Below are positions 1 through 8,372 of a stretch of DNA of 22,483 nt, piece after piece (within the stretch, counting starts at the first letter, position 1; the number at the start of each line of letters is the position of its first letter). The translations under genes and the position numbers were made by a program. The DNA comes from Planctomycetota bacterium (GTDB lineage: Bacteria; Planctomycetota; UBA1135; GCA-002686595), in contig JADJQU010000032.1 of the NCBI GenBank assembly GCA_016712565.1, forward strand, positions 1 to 22,483, in the 5' to 3' direction. The notes under the pieces were generated by a model. It did no database searches, was not told where the DNA came from, and saw only the letters and a program-made list of their open reading frames with translations.

Positions 1-1
1 G

Positions 2-760
2 GAGCTCGAAGTCGTCGCCCGCGACTCCGCGGGCAATTCGACCACCGTCTCGCTGACGGTGCACGCGTCGAATGCCGTGTCCGAGGCGACGATCACGTCG
101 CCGGCGGACGGGGCGGTCGTGCGCTGCATGATCCAAGTCAAGGCCAACGTCAACGTGCCCAACCTGGCCAGCGTCGAGTTCGTGATCGGCGGCGTCGGCC
201 TGCCGTACTTCACTGCTCCGCCGTACGAGCTCAACTACGACACGCGCAACCGGCTCGATGGCGAGCTGCCGATCCTGCTGCGGGCCACTGATCTCTACGG
301 GAACGTCACCACGGGTTCGATCACGGTCGTTGTGGACAACCTCGAGGTCAAGATCACACCCGAGACCCTGGAATTGAAGTCGAAGGGCGGTGACAAGGTC
401 CGTGACCGCGAAGGTCGAGGGCAGAGCGCGCACCTCCTGTGGCTGGCCCAGCCCGAGCAGATCACGCTGTGCGTGCCTGGCGGTTCGCCGATCCCGGCGA
501 CGCTCGTTCACGGCCAACACCTGGGTTGGCGTTGCTTCTTCGAGCATCACTCCTGGCACCGAGGTCGCCGGCATGGGCACGAGCACGGTTGCCACGGCAG
601 CGAGCCGCTCGGTGATGCTGGATTCAATCGCCAACTCCTGATCGGGGCTTTGCGCGGGGCCGGCCTGACGAACGGCAAGGTCGAGATGACCATCAAGGTG
701 ACCCAGGGCGGCCAGACCTTCGTGATCGGCTCGGACACGATCCGGGTGAAGAGCCACTGA
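2..760 (+). CDS. Secreted Ig-like domain protein, C-terminal part (5' end outside window)
   Basis: The reading frame is already open at base 2 with beta-sandwich-like sequence (VVARDSAGNSTTVSLTV), which is typical of the end of a bacterial Ig-like domain. A second Ig-like unit follows, with ITSPADGAVV near its start and LRATDLYGNVTTGSITVVVD near its end. Such modules are structural or adhesive parts of secreted or surface proteins. The frame breaks near base 398. Sensible sequence (SVTAKVEG, then NTWVGVASSSITPGTEVAGM) continues in another frame to about 640. It then returns to the first frame for the C-terminus (KVEMTIKVTQGGQTFVIGSD) and the TGA at 758-760. No catalytic motif is visible. The stop overlaps the ATG of the next gene (TGATG), so the two are probably translated together. 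The exact ligand or role is unknown. Confidence 0.7.
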   Translation, partial: ELEVVARDSAGNSTTVSLTVHASNAVSEATITSPADGAVVRCMIQVKANVNVPNLASVEFVIGGVGLPYFTAPPYELNYDTRNRLDGELPILLRATDLYGNVTTGSITVVVDNLEVKITPETLELKSKGGDKVRDREGRGQSAHLLWLAQPEQITLCVPGGSPIPATLVHGQHLGWRCFFEHHSWHRGRRHGHEHGCHGSEPLGDAGFNRQLLIGALRGAGLTNGKVEMTIKVTQGGQTFVIGSDTIRVKSH

Positions 761-1394
761 TGGCGATCCGGGGCAAGACTCTCGGTCTGGCGGTGGCGAC
801 CCTGGTGGGTTGCGTCGGCCTGTGGCTGGGGCGCCCGTTCGCCGCCGACGGGAGCCTGGGACCCCGTCGGCGGCGGCTACCCGCCGGCGGGGCGGTGTCC
901 ACGGCCCATGCCGACGCCGGACTGGAGCGCCCCGTCGGCCTCGCCGGCCTGCGGGCGACGACGCCGAAGCAGGTGCGCGAAGTTCTGGGTTTCACCAGGG
1001 CGGGACGCTGGTGGAGGCGGCGCTGGGGGCCGAAGATCCCCTGGTTGCCGGATGTGCCGTCCGGGCGCTCGGGCGCCTGGGGGTGTTCACATCGGACGCG
1101 CGGCTGCTCGCCCTGACCGCCGATCCGCGGCCGCGGATTCGGCAGGACGCGGTGATCGCCTGCGGTCTGGACGGCGACCCGGCGGCCGTTCCCCACCTCC
1201 AGCAGGTGCTCGCGGAGAGTGATGCGTCGCTGCGCCCGCTGGTGCTGCAAGCCCTGGGCAAGATCGGCGGCCCGGCTGCGGAGGAGATCCTCCATCGAGT
1301 CGCGTCGGATCCAGGCTGCACGGAGATCGACCGGGTCTTCGCCGTTGTCCGGACCGGCCCCGGGGCCGTCGCGGGAACGGCGATCGGGGACTGA
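760..1394 (+). CDS. Exported HEAT-repeat protein
   Basis: The start ATG shares one base with the preceding stop codon, which suggests translational coupling; no separate ribosome binding site is seen. Residues about 7-23 (LGLAVATLVGCVGLWLG) form a hydrophobic signal peptide or anchor. After a frame change near base 1000 the rest reads as helical HEAT-like repeats: DPLVAGCAVRALGRLG, DPRPRIRQDAVIACGL and DASLRPLVLQALGKIG, each ending in the usual small/hydrophobic helix B pattern. The total is about 210 residues. HEAT arrays are protein-binding scaffolds and no enzyme motif is present. The coupling to a secreted Ig-like protein suggests that both act in the same envelope structure, but that is inference. 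The C-terminus (PGAVAGTAIGD) may be distorted by another small indel. Confidence 0.65.
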
Positions 1395-1858
1395 AGCAGC
1401 GCGGCCTTCCGCCGCACCCCCCCTGGACCCGTGGACCCGCGCAAGGTCCCGCCGTGCCCCGCGTCTCCCGCACGGCACGATCGGGGATTGCCGACCATTG
1501 GGGCTCGGGCGCCGCGTGCGGATGGAATCGGCGCGGCAGGGCTTGGCTGAAGCGGCAGCGCCGGCCGGTTGTGCAGTTCGACCCGTGGGGCGGGTCCTGG
1601 GGGCCCTCCGCGAGCATCGAGGCCGGATCAAGTCCCGTGCAACTCTTCGCAAGGACGACTGCCCGTCCCGCCGTCACGGTGACGCGAGCGTCTCGGACGC
1701 AAGACCGAGCTCCGTGATCCTGCCGACAACTCTCGATCAAGCTCCTGGTGGTTTACCTGAGGAACATCGGGTCCTCATCGACCGAGGTGAACGTGCCCCG
1801 GCTGCGGCCAGCTTCCGCGTTGGAGGCGCACCGTCGGCCATCCCCCCAGGAGAACTTC
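1395..1858. other. Intergenic stretch with no recognisable gene
   Basis: Between the HEAT-repeat gene and the DUF839 gene I see 464 bases with no protein-family signal in any frame. Long open frames run through it on both strands, but they have the Arg/Pro/Ser-rich composition expected by chance in GC-rich DNA. No clear T-tract terminator was found. The promoter of the downstream gene should lie here, but I could not pick a convincing -35/-10 pair. A ribosome binding site (AGGAGA) sits just before the next start. Confidence 0.5.
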
Positions 1859-3327
1859 ATGCAACTCGTCCGCTCACTCGCTCAGTCCAAGGTGGCGATC
1901 GCCGTCCTGGCGCTCAGCACCCGGCCTCCTCTTGGCCTCCGCGGTCCACGGGCCTCCGGGTTCATCACTTCGATCCCAGCCCCTACGCCGTCCCGCTCGT
2001 GTCGAGCTATGAGACCGTGCCGTTGCTCGCGTGGCCGACCGCGTTCCGCGCACCGGACATCCCGCGAGGAGTACCAGATGATCGAGCATCCCCGACGGAC
2101 TCGGCGCCCATCGCAACCTCGACGGCACGGTGACCGTGTACATGAGCCACGAGCTCACTCAACACCACGATGTCGGCTCCCGAATCTCGGGTCCTCGCAA
2201 CCGCGGCGCGTTCGTCTCGAAGATCCGGCTCGCTTCGACGGCAGCGTGCTTCTCGGCCGACCGCGCCTACGACACGGTCTACCTCGAGGACACACTCGTG
2301 GGTCCCGCGGCCGACGAGACCAACACCACGCCGGGCTTCGGGCGCTTCTGCTCCGGTTCGCTGGCCGGTTGGGCCGAGGGCTTCGATCGTCCGATCTACT
2401 TCGCCAACGAGGAGAGCGGCGCGCCGACGGTCGTTTCCCTGGGAGAACGCTGGTCAGCGCAACCGGGCCTCGCACGGTAATCCTCGGCATGGAAGACGGC
2501 CCGTCGAGCCAAACCCCGCGGCGGTCAACAGCCAGCTCTACATGTACGTCGGGACCACGGACTACTCTCCCGGCGCCAGCGTGCTGGAGCGCAACGGGCT
2601 CGTCGGCGGAACGCTGTACGTGTTCCGCTCGCTCGACTCGGCGAGGAACAGCGAAGTCGCTTTCCAAAGCGGTTCGATCTTCGGTGAATGGGTCGCGATC
2701 CCCAATGCCGGATCACTGACCGAGGCCGGCCTGGAAGCGGCCTCCGACGCGGTCGGCGCGATGATCTTCGCCCGGCCCGAGGACGGCGCCTTCAACCTGC
2801 GCAACAAGCACAACTACCTGTTCGTGACGACCGGCGGCGCGGCCGGAGCCAATGTGCTGGGCCGGGTCTACTCGCTCGATCTCAACTACGCGAACCCGGC
2901 GGGCATCGCGCGCCTCACCGTCGCCGTCAACGCCGATCAGATCGTGGCCGGGCGGCGACACGGCCCTCAGCCCGGACAACGTCGGCATCAACCTGGGCTA
3001 CCTGACGGTCTGCGAGGACGGCACCGCGGATACACGCCCCGTGATGACCTCCAAGGGCCGCGACGGCTCGATCTGGCGCTTCAACCTCTCGGGCTTCTCG
3101 GGAATCAAGTCGAACTCCGCCACGAGAATCGTCGAGCTCAATCCCCCGGGTCGCGACGGCGTGGCCCGTGGGGGGCCGGCGTGTGGGAGACGAGCGGCAT
3201 CATCGACGCGACGTGGCTGTTCGGCCTCGACTCGTGGCTGTTCGATGTGCAGGCCCACGGCCCGACCGCCGCGCCGGCGCCGAACACCGTCGAGGACGGC
3301 CAGCTCCTGCTCCTGCGCCGCAAGTAG
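1859..3327 (+). CDS. Secreted DUF839 / PhoX-like protein
   Basis: The ATG is preceded by AGGAGA about 7 bases upstream. After correcting one extra base near 1920, the N-terminus is a signal peptide (MQLVRSLAQSKVAIAVLALS followed by a Leu/Ala stretch). The body matches the secreted DUF839/PhoX-like family in order: a segment equivalent to 'YxMxGIPDGLGA..N.DGT', then VTVYMSHELTQH near 2130, RGAFVSKIRL near 2200, FCSGSLAGW near 2345, the QLYMYVGTTDYSPG strand near 2535, and the C-terminal GVWETSGIIDA...WLFDVQAH with EDGQLLLLRRK before TAG. PhoX-type relatives are calcium/iron-dependent alkaline phosphatases of beta-propeller fold. DUF839 members of this secreted type are mostly uncharacterised, so phosphatase activity is a possibility only. 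At least four frame changes occur (about 1920, 2050, 2450 and 2950-3170). The corrected length is about 490 residues, normal for the family. Confidence 0.8.
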
Positions 3328-3374
3328 TCGCCTGTTTCCCCGGCCGACCTCCGGTCAGCCGGCTGCCTTGAAGA

Positions 3375-3403
3375 GGGGCGGGTGGGGGATCCCCGCCCGC
3401 CCC
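3375..3403 (+). terminator. Strong GC-rich hairpin after DUF839 gene
   Basis: A 13-bp stem (GGGGCGGGTGGGG at 3375-3387 against CCCCGCCCGCCCC at 3391-3403, one G-T wobble) closes a three-base loop. It starts 47 bases after the DUF839 stop codon. No clean T-tract follows, which is common for hairpin terminators in very GC-rich genomes. Position and stability support transcription termination between this gene and the opposing tRNA. Confidence 0.55.
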
Positions 3404-3518
3404 GCTTCCATGGACAGAGGGCGCCGGTCGCGGTTCCCCGGTCGCCCGACCATCCCAGGGGGCCTGGTCGCGGACCCGCGGCGGGGGGCCAGGAGCCGGC
3501 CGGCCTGGGCAGGGGGGG

Positions 3519-3592
3519 TACGCCCGACAGGATTCGAACCTGAGACCTTCTGCTCCGGAGGCAGACGCTCTATCCAGCTGAGCTACGGGCGC
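3519..3592 (-). tRNA. tRNA-Arg (anticodon CCG)
   Basis: The reverse strand folds as a complete tRNA: acceptor GCGCCCG/CGGGCGT, D arm GCTC...GAGC, anticodon stem TCTGC/GCAGA around the loop CTCCGGA, and T loop TTCGAAT. The anticodon at positions 34-36 is CCG, reading the Arg codon CGG. Two blemishes are visible: a G-T pair at acceptor position 1-72 and a T-T mismatch at the outermost T-stem pair (49-65). Given the error rate of this sequence, either may be a base error. The CCC after the discriminator A is not a full CCA, so the CCA end may be added after transcription. Confidence 0.93.
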
Positions 3593-3653
3593 GTGGTTCC
3601 CCTACCCGGTGACCCAGGGGGCCAGGCGGACCCCGGGGGGACCGGGGGGGCGG

Positions 3654-3659
3654 AGTATA
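3654..3659 (-). promoter_or_regulatory. Possible -10 element for the tRNA-Arg gene
   Basis: TATACT on the minus strand lies about 62 bases upstream of the tRNA 5' end and matches the -10 consensus at five of six positions in an otherwise very GC-rich stretch. No good -35 hexamer was found 16-18 bases further up. It would give a pre-tRNA leader of roughly 50 bases. Confidence 0.3.
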
Positions 3660-3795
3660 GCCCAGCCCGGATCCGGGAGGACTCCCCGAGATCTTGGTTA
3701 CCTGGACCATTTTCTCCGGCTAGGCATACCATAATCCCCAGCCCCGGCCTCCCCCCCGGGAAGTACTCCCGCGGCATCGGGAGTCGAACCGCACC

Positions 3796-4960
3796 ATGAA
3801 TCCACTTCGTCGAATGGACCCCACTGGAACCTCGACCGCGCACACGCGCGGAACGGTTGCGCTCGGATCCTGCGCGCTCGCTGCACTCTTCGTCCTCGGG
3901 GCCGCCACGGTCCGCGCAGTGGCCAAGGACGGGGGCGGCTCGCACCATCGCGGGGGCCATGGCTCCGAGTGCGGCCACGGTTCGGGTGCTCAACTGGACC
4001 ACGATGGGGACGGACTCGCCGACCTGCTCGAGCAGGGACAGCGCTCCAATGCGGAGCAGGTGGACACGGACGGCGACGGTTACAACGACGCGGAAGAACT
4101 CGCGCGCGGCAGCCTCCCGGGCATCTACGGCTCACAGCCCGAAACGAATCCCGAGGCCGATCTCGGCGCACGCGCGTACATGCGCGACGGCAAGCTGCAC
4201 GTCTCCTTCGCCGTGTGGGTCCAAAACGGCGAATTGGGCGATTTGGCGCTGGAATTGGGCCTCGGACTCGGCCAGCGCGTGGTTCCTCTCGCGTACTCCA
4301 TCTACGGAAGCAGCGTGAAGATCACCACCGTCCCCACGCACGAGGACGGTCAGCTGTTGATGGTGGTCGATGCCGTGTTGCCCTACAGCCCGCTGCAGCG
4401 CCGGAGCGATGTCCGTCTTCGGCCAGCTCAAGATCGGCAACGAGGTCCTGTGCGCGGACTCGGTGGACCTGATGCTGAGGAGCGGCATCCCCACCGAACT
4501 GATCAGTTCGGCGGAAGTTTCGCCAGCCGCCATGGAGCAACTGGGCCCGGGGTTGATCTACCGGCCCCTCGGCGGCACGCAGGTTCCGGTCACTTGGACT
4601 TCCGGCGAGATCTGCTTCCAACAGCTCAGTCCCGTGGGAACCCACGGCGCGGTCGTCACCCAAGAGGTGACCAGCGCCGCCTGCATCAGCGGCTGGGACG
4701 GCCATTGCGATGCCGCCTCCTGCGGTTCCTCCGTGGGCACCACCGTGGACCTGGTCGATCCCTCGGCCCTGGTTGGGGCTGAGCCGCCCTGGCAGGTCGA
4801 TTTCCCCCTGAGCTGCCCGCGCACCCCCGGCGCGATCTTCCTCCGTGTTCGAACCCCGTCCCAGGGCTCAAGAGCGGCCTCCAGGAGCGCCCAAGGCGTG
4901 GGGGGCCGCCCGTTCGGGCCTGGATCCCCACCGGTCGGAGGATTCTCCCGGAAGCCATGA
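3796..4960 (+). CDS. Exported protein with calcium-binding-type DxDGDG repeats
   Basis: The ATG is followed by a hydrophobic segment (GSCALAALFVLGAATVRAV, about residues 20-38) that should act as a signal peptide or anchor. A His/Gly-rich linker (GSHHRGGHGSECGHGSG) comes next, then two calcium-binding loops of the thrombospondin type 3/dockerin kind, DHDGDGLADLLE and DTDGDGYNDAEE, about 20 residues apart. The remaining 250 or so residues look like beta-rich extracellular sequence (GKLHVSFAVWVQNGELGDLA, PLGGTQVPVTWTSGEICF) with several Cys in the last third, and no enzyme motif is visible. The frame changes near 4410. The true C-terminus may be earlier than the TGA at 4958-4960, because the last 35 residues are low-complexity Arg/Gly/Pro sequence. 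It sits just upstream of the sigma-factor operon; whether it belongs to that regulon is unknown. Confidence 0.7.
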
Positions 4961-4990
4961 CCCGGGGGGAACCGGGAATCGAGGCTCGTC

Positions 4991-5010
4991 GTCCTAGGTG
5001 CTCCCAGGAC
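4991..5010. promoter_or_regulatory. Imperfect inverted repeat upstream of the sigma-factor gene
   Basis: GTCCTAGG (4991-4998) and CCCAGGAC (5003-5010) form an inverted repeat with one mismatch around TGCT, 38 bases before the sigma-factor start. It could be an operator, an ECF promoter remnant or a small RNA hairpin. The only support is the symmetry and the position. Confidence 0.2.
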
Positions 5011-5048
5011 CGTCCACTGGGGGTGCGCCCCATTGGCGCCAGACGCCC

Positions 5049-5704
5049 ATGATCACCGATCCCGACGCCAAGCTGGTTCAGGCCTGCCAGGCCGCCCTGG
5101 CGGGGGTGGGTCAGGGGGGCCAGCTGGGGCTGGAGGGTCCCTTCCGGGACCTCTACGAACAGTACAAGGACCGCGTCTACAACGTCTGCTTCCGGATCTC
5201 GGGCAACACGGCGGACGCCCTGGACGCCAGTCAGGAGACCTTCGGGATCCTGTTCCGCAAGTTGCCGGACTTCCGATTCCAGTCGAAGTTCTCCAGCTGG
5301 GTGTACCGCATCGCGGTCAACGCCAGCATCGACCTGCGCCGACGCTCCCGCCGCCTGGCCTCCCTGGAGGGCATGGCCCAGGAGCAGTCCCAGGCAGAGG
5401 GTTGGGCCGGAAGGGTCCACGAACTCACGGATGAGCGCGCGGAGCTGCCCGTGACGGCGATGACCCGCCAGAGGTGGAGCAGCAGATCCAGGGCGCCATC
5501 GATCGCCTGTCGCCGAAGCTGCGCGCCATCACGGTGCTGCGCTACGTGGAGGCGCTCTCCTACGAGGAAATCGCCGAAGCCCTGCAGGTGTCCCTCGGCA
5601 CGGTGAAGTCGCGGCTGGCGCGCGCCCACGAGTCCCTTGATCGCGAGCTGACCCCGATTCTCGACCGCTACCACGTCGGCGAGGGTGATTGGAGGCCCCG
5701 GTGA
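5049..5704 (+). CDS. ECF RNA polymerase sigma factor (sigma-70 family, RpoE-like)
   Basis: The protein directs RNA polymerase to a stress- or envelope-related promoter set. Region 2 is clear: FRDLYEQYKDRVYNVCFRIS, then ALDASQETFGILFRKL, then SSWVYRIAVNASIDLRRRSR. Region 4 follows a frame change near 5465: AIDRLSPKLRAITVLRYVEA, then SYEEIAEALQVSLGTVKSRL, the helix-turn-helix that reads the -35 element. The corrected length of about 218 residues is normal for ECF factors. I prefer the ATG at 5049 (MITDPDAKLVQACQ) to an in-frame start at 4998, because sigma-like sequence begins right after it. The stop TGA at 5702-5704 overlaps a GTG start of the anti-sigma gene (GTGA). No extra C-terminal domain is present. 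Confidence 0.9.
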
Positions 5705-6482
5705 GCGCGGAACAGCCGAGCCACGGGCCCCAACCGGCCCCCGAGGCCTGTCTGGCGGCCAGGGAACTCCTGCTGGGGGACCTCGTCCTGCCGACGCGCC
5801 CGGTCATGCACTGCGAGGCCTGTGCCCAATGGTTCGAGCGTGCCCGCCGTCAGGCACTGGCGCTGGGATCTCTCGCGCGCCTTACCGTGGAGCCGCGCCT
5901 GCTCGACGGCCGTGTGGTCGCCGAGCTCAACGCCGGGGCCCGCCAGGAGCGCGCCGCCGCAACGCTGGCATTGCTCTCGCGTGCCTCGGCGCCGGAATCC
6001 CTGCGGGAAGGGGTCGCGGAGCGATTGATGCGCCTGCCGCCTCGGGCCCCGCGGGAACTGGACCAGCGGGTGGCCGTGGAGCTTTCTGACCGGACCGAGC
6101 CCCGCGTCGAGCGCGCGCTCGGCGTCCTGACGCGCCGAACGGCCCCCCTGGAGCTCGATCGCCGGGTGGCCCAGGAGTTCTTGCCGCGGCCGGGACCCGG
6201 GTGCCCGGCCCGACCGCCTCCCGTGGGCCCCTGCGGCCCGCCCGGCGGTGGCTTCCCCTGGCCGCCGGGCTGGTGCTCGCGGTGGGGGCGATCTCCCTGG
6301 CTGCCCGTGGCCGCCTGTTCCGCGGCGAGGACTACGGCTTCCAAGTCGTCCACACCGCCTCCGTCGCGGATCTGGACCCGTTCTCCCGCGGCCTGCTGGC
6401 GGGCGCTTCCGGGTGGGTCGATGCTCCGGCCTCCCCCGCTCCCAGCGCTTCCACCAGCGCTTCCAATGGGGGTCGGCGATGA
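5701..6482 (+). CDS. Probable membrane anti-sigma factor with internal repeats
   Basis: I start it at the GTG at 5701, which overlaps the sigma stop as GTGA; a TTG at 5689 is also in frame. Residues about 39-43 contain HCEAC, resembling the Cys-rich end of a zinc-binding anti-sigma (ZAS-type) domain, though the usual upstream His/Cys spacing is not clear. The middle (about 5877-6190) contains a motif repeated four times: EPRLLDGRVVAEL, APESLREGVAERL, APRELDQRVAVEL and APLELDRRVAQEF. After a frame change near 6200 there is one transmembrane helix (WLPLAAGLVLAVGAISLAA) and a short outside tail ending in Ser/Ala/Pro-rich sequence. The cytoplasmic domain, single helix and periplasmic tail, together with the gene overlaps on both sides, support an anti-sigma role. 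The exact family was not recognised. Confidence 0.65.
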
Positions 6483-7554
6483 GCTCAATGCTCCAGCGGG
6501 CCCGCGAATTCGTCGTCCGCGGCGCCGGCCTGGGCATTGCCCTCTGCGCGATCGGTTGGACGGCCTGCGACCAGGCCGAGTTCTCGACCCAAAACACCCA
6601 GAAGGGCGAGGAGCTCGGCGCGTCCTCCCTCTCGGGGGGAGCCCCCCCGCAGACGCTGATCCAGCGCATGACCGACGCGCGCCAGCAGCACGCGTTCCAG
6701 GGAAATCCGCCGAGTGGAACTCCACTTCGAGGAATCCGGCGAGCCCCGCACGGTGGAGCTGCGTGAGCGGGTTTCCTCCAACGGCCAGGGCAGTTCGCCC
6801 TGGAGGCCTTGGAGGTGATCCAGCCCCAGATGTCCGTCGGTCAGTACTCGGTCTTCCTGTCGCTGCAGTCCCTGCGCCAGGGCATGAACTGGCGCTATCG
6901 GGACTTCGCGATCGAGAACCTGGCCTTGTTCCAGCAGAACTATCGGTTCATCGACACCGGCGCCACGGGCGAGGTTGCCGGCTTTCCCACCCAGGAGTTC
7001 CGGGTGGAGCGGATCGATGGCTCCGGCTCGATCCACCTGCTCTCCGTGGAGACCGTCACCGGCCTCGTGCTTGCCGCACGCGAGCAGGATGCCGAGGGCC
7101 AGCTGATCAGCGCCATGGATTTCGACAGCTTCGCCCTCGCGCCCGACCTGTCCGCGGTCGCCTGGCACCAACGGATCAACGACGAGCAGCCCCTGCCCGT
7201 CGTGGGCACGCTGGCCGCGCAGATCGGCTTCGAGCCCGCTTCGCCCGCACCCTGCCCGCGGGGTTCCAGCTCGTGGAGCGCGGGCGGCTCGTGGATCCCA
7301 CGGACCAGAGCACCTGGGTCAAGGCCACCTACAGCGACGGCCTGGAGTGCATCTTTTTCCTGCACGGCGGGCCGATCGTCAGCGACAACGGCATCCGGTC
7401 AGGGGTCCCCGAAATCAAGGCGGACCTGGTGGAGGTCGCCGTCGCCGCCCCCTGGGTGGTGGCCCGGGGCAACCTGCGCGGCGAGCGCGTGCTCGTCCTG
7501 GGCAAAGTCCCCGAGCAGGAGCTCCTGGGGATGCTGCGCTCCGCCATGGAGTAG
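6479..7554 (+). CDS. RseB/MucB-like sigma-regulatory lipoprotein
   Basis: The ATG overlaps the preceding stop (ATGA). A signal peptide (GLGIALCAIGWTAC) ends in a lipobox-like WTAC, predicting a lipid-anchored periplasmic protein. The N-terminal half has the LolA-like pattern of RseB: QRMTDARQQHAFQGN, then RVELHFEESGEPRTVEL, LALFQQNYRFIDTGATGEVA and HLLSVETVTGLVLAAREQD. After a frame change near 7240 comes the typical RseB C-terminal domain: LPAGFQLVERG, WVKATYSDGLECIFFL and a closing PWVVARGNLRGERVLVLG segment before TAG. RseB senses envelope signals and protects the anti-sigma factor from proteolysis, so its position third in a sigma/anti-sigma operon fits well. Frame changes also occur near 6710 and 6790. 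The length of about 358 residues is slightly longer than proteobacterial RseB. Confidence 0.8.
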
Positions 7555-7601
7555 CCCGAGGTGGGCGACCTCTAGCGGGGCCCCTGGCCTCTGTCGCGCC
7601 T

Positions 7602-7622
7602 CCCCGGGGATGTCCCCCGGGG
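7602..7622 (+). terminator. Hairpin downstream of the sigma operon
   Basis: CCCCGGGG at 7602-7609 and again at 7615-7622 form an 8-bp stem with the loop ATGTC, starting 48 bases after the RseB-like stop. There is no T-tract. Each arm is itself palindromic, so alternative pairings are possible, but the site is where an operon terminator is expected. Confidence 0.35.
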
Positions 7623-7751
7623 CGGCTGGACGGCCCGGATGGGCCAGAACCGGCCGGGAAGTGGAATTTTCAGGGTTTCCGGCCTCCGGCCCACGGTGGG
7701 TAGTCTTTCCTGTTCGGTTCCCCGCGGATGTCCGCGTGACCGGACCACCCC

Positions 7752-8230
7752 ATGACTCCGACGCCGACGGACAGCCCTTTTCCGGAGTCCTGCCTGAACT
7801 CGCCCCAGTACCGCGAGCGGTTGATGCGCAAGCTCAACACGCTGATCGCGGTGCTCGAGGTGACCGCGGCCAGGTGCGGCGTTCCATGGACGCCACCGGC
7901 GCGGACGTGGCGAAGCTCGGCCGCATCCGCAAGAACCTCCAGGACACGCTGGACGTCTGCGTTCGGGCGCGTTCGGCCCTGGAGCAGCGCGGCAAGATCA
8001 GCGGTGCCCTGGCGGACGACCTGTCGAAGGTCAGTCCGGACCTGGCCCAGTCGGCCCGGGCCCTGCACGAGGCGGGCGCCATGTCCGGACCCAGGAAGGC
8101 GGCTCGCAAACGCCCCGGCGATTGGACCTCCGCGGCCGAGGCCGCGCGGCTGGCCAGGCAGCCCAGGATTCGGGCCGCCGACGTCACCGGCTGCGACCTG
8201 GACCAGCTGGCCCGCCAGCTCCAGGGCTGA
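7752..8230 (+). CDS. Conserved-looking helical protein of unknown function
   Basis: The product is about 159 residues after joining two frames near 7880. The N-terminus (PQYRERLMRKLNTLIAVLEV) continues as MDATGADVAKLGRIRKNLQD, then TLDVCVRARSALEQRGKISG and DLSKVSPDLAQSARALHEAG. The heptad-like spacing of hydrophobic residues predicts a helical or coiled-coil protein. The C-terminal part is basic (GPRKAARKRPGDW) and ends in DLDQLARQLQG before TGA. There is no signal peptide, membrane segment or known catalytic motif, so it is probably cytoplasmic. It is separated from the RseB-like gene by about 200 bases and a possible terminator, so it is probably its own transcription unit. I do not recognise the family. 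The coherent helical pattern continuing across the frame change supports a real gene. Confidence 0.6.
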
Positions 8231-8357
8231 CCCGACCCGGACCGCCCCGACCGGGGGCTCGCTCCGCCCTGGGGAGCCGGCGTGCGGGTCATCACGGGCG
8301 CCCCCCGGGCGTCCATGGGCCGCTCCTGGGCGAGGGACGCATGGTCGCGGGAGGGAG

Positions 8358-8363
8358 TATCCT
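8358..8363 (+). promoter_or_regulatory. Possible -10 element of the ThuA/dehydrogenase gene
   Basis: TATCCT (four of six consensus positions) ends nine bases before the ATG at 8373, leaving almost no 5' leader. The GGGAGGGAG just upstream could instead act as a distant ribosome binding site. The assignment rests on spacing shared with two other starts in this window. Confidence 0.22.
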
Positions 8364-8372
8364 CGCCGCGCG

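Noticed and set aside
693..1652. Long minus-strand open frame opposite the HEAT-repeat gene
   Set aside because: It is Arg/Pro/Ala-rich with no family signal, and the plus strand holds a coherent HEAT protein. Stop-free antisense frames are expected in DNA this GC-rich.
3519..3592. tRNA gene as an integration site of a mobile element
   Set aside because: No integrase, no direct repeat of the tRNA 3' end elsewhere in the window, and ordinary chromosomal genes on both sides.
4846..4862. GTTCGAAC string resembling a tRNA T loop
   Set aside because: No matching T stem, acceptor stem or anticodon arm can be built around it on either strand.
5455..5480. Programmed frameshift in the sigma factor
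   Set aside because: No slippery heptamer or downstream structure is evident, and the same kind of break occurs in almost every gene, so sequencing error is the simpler explanation.
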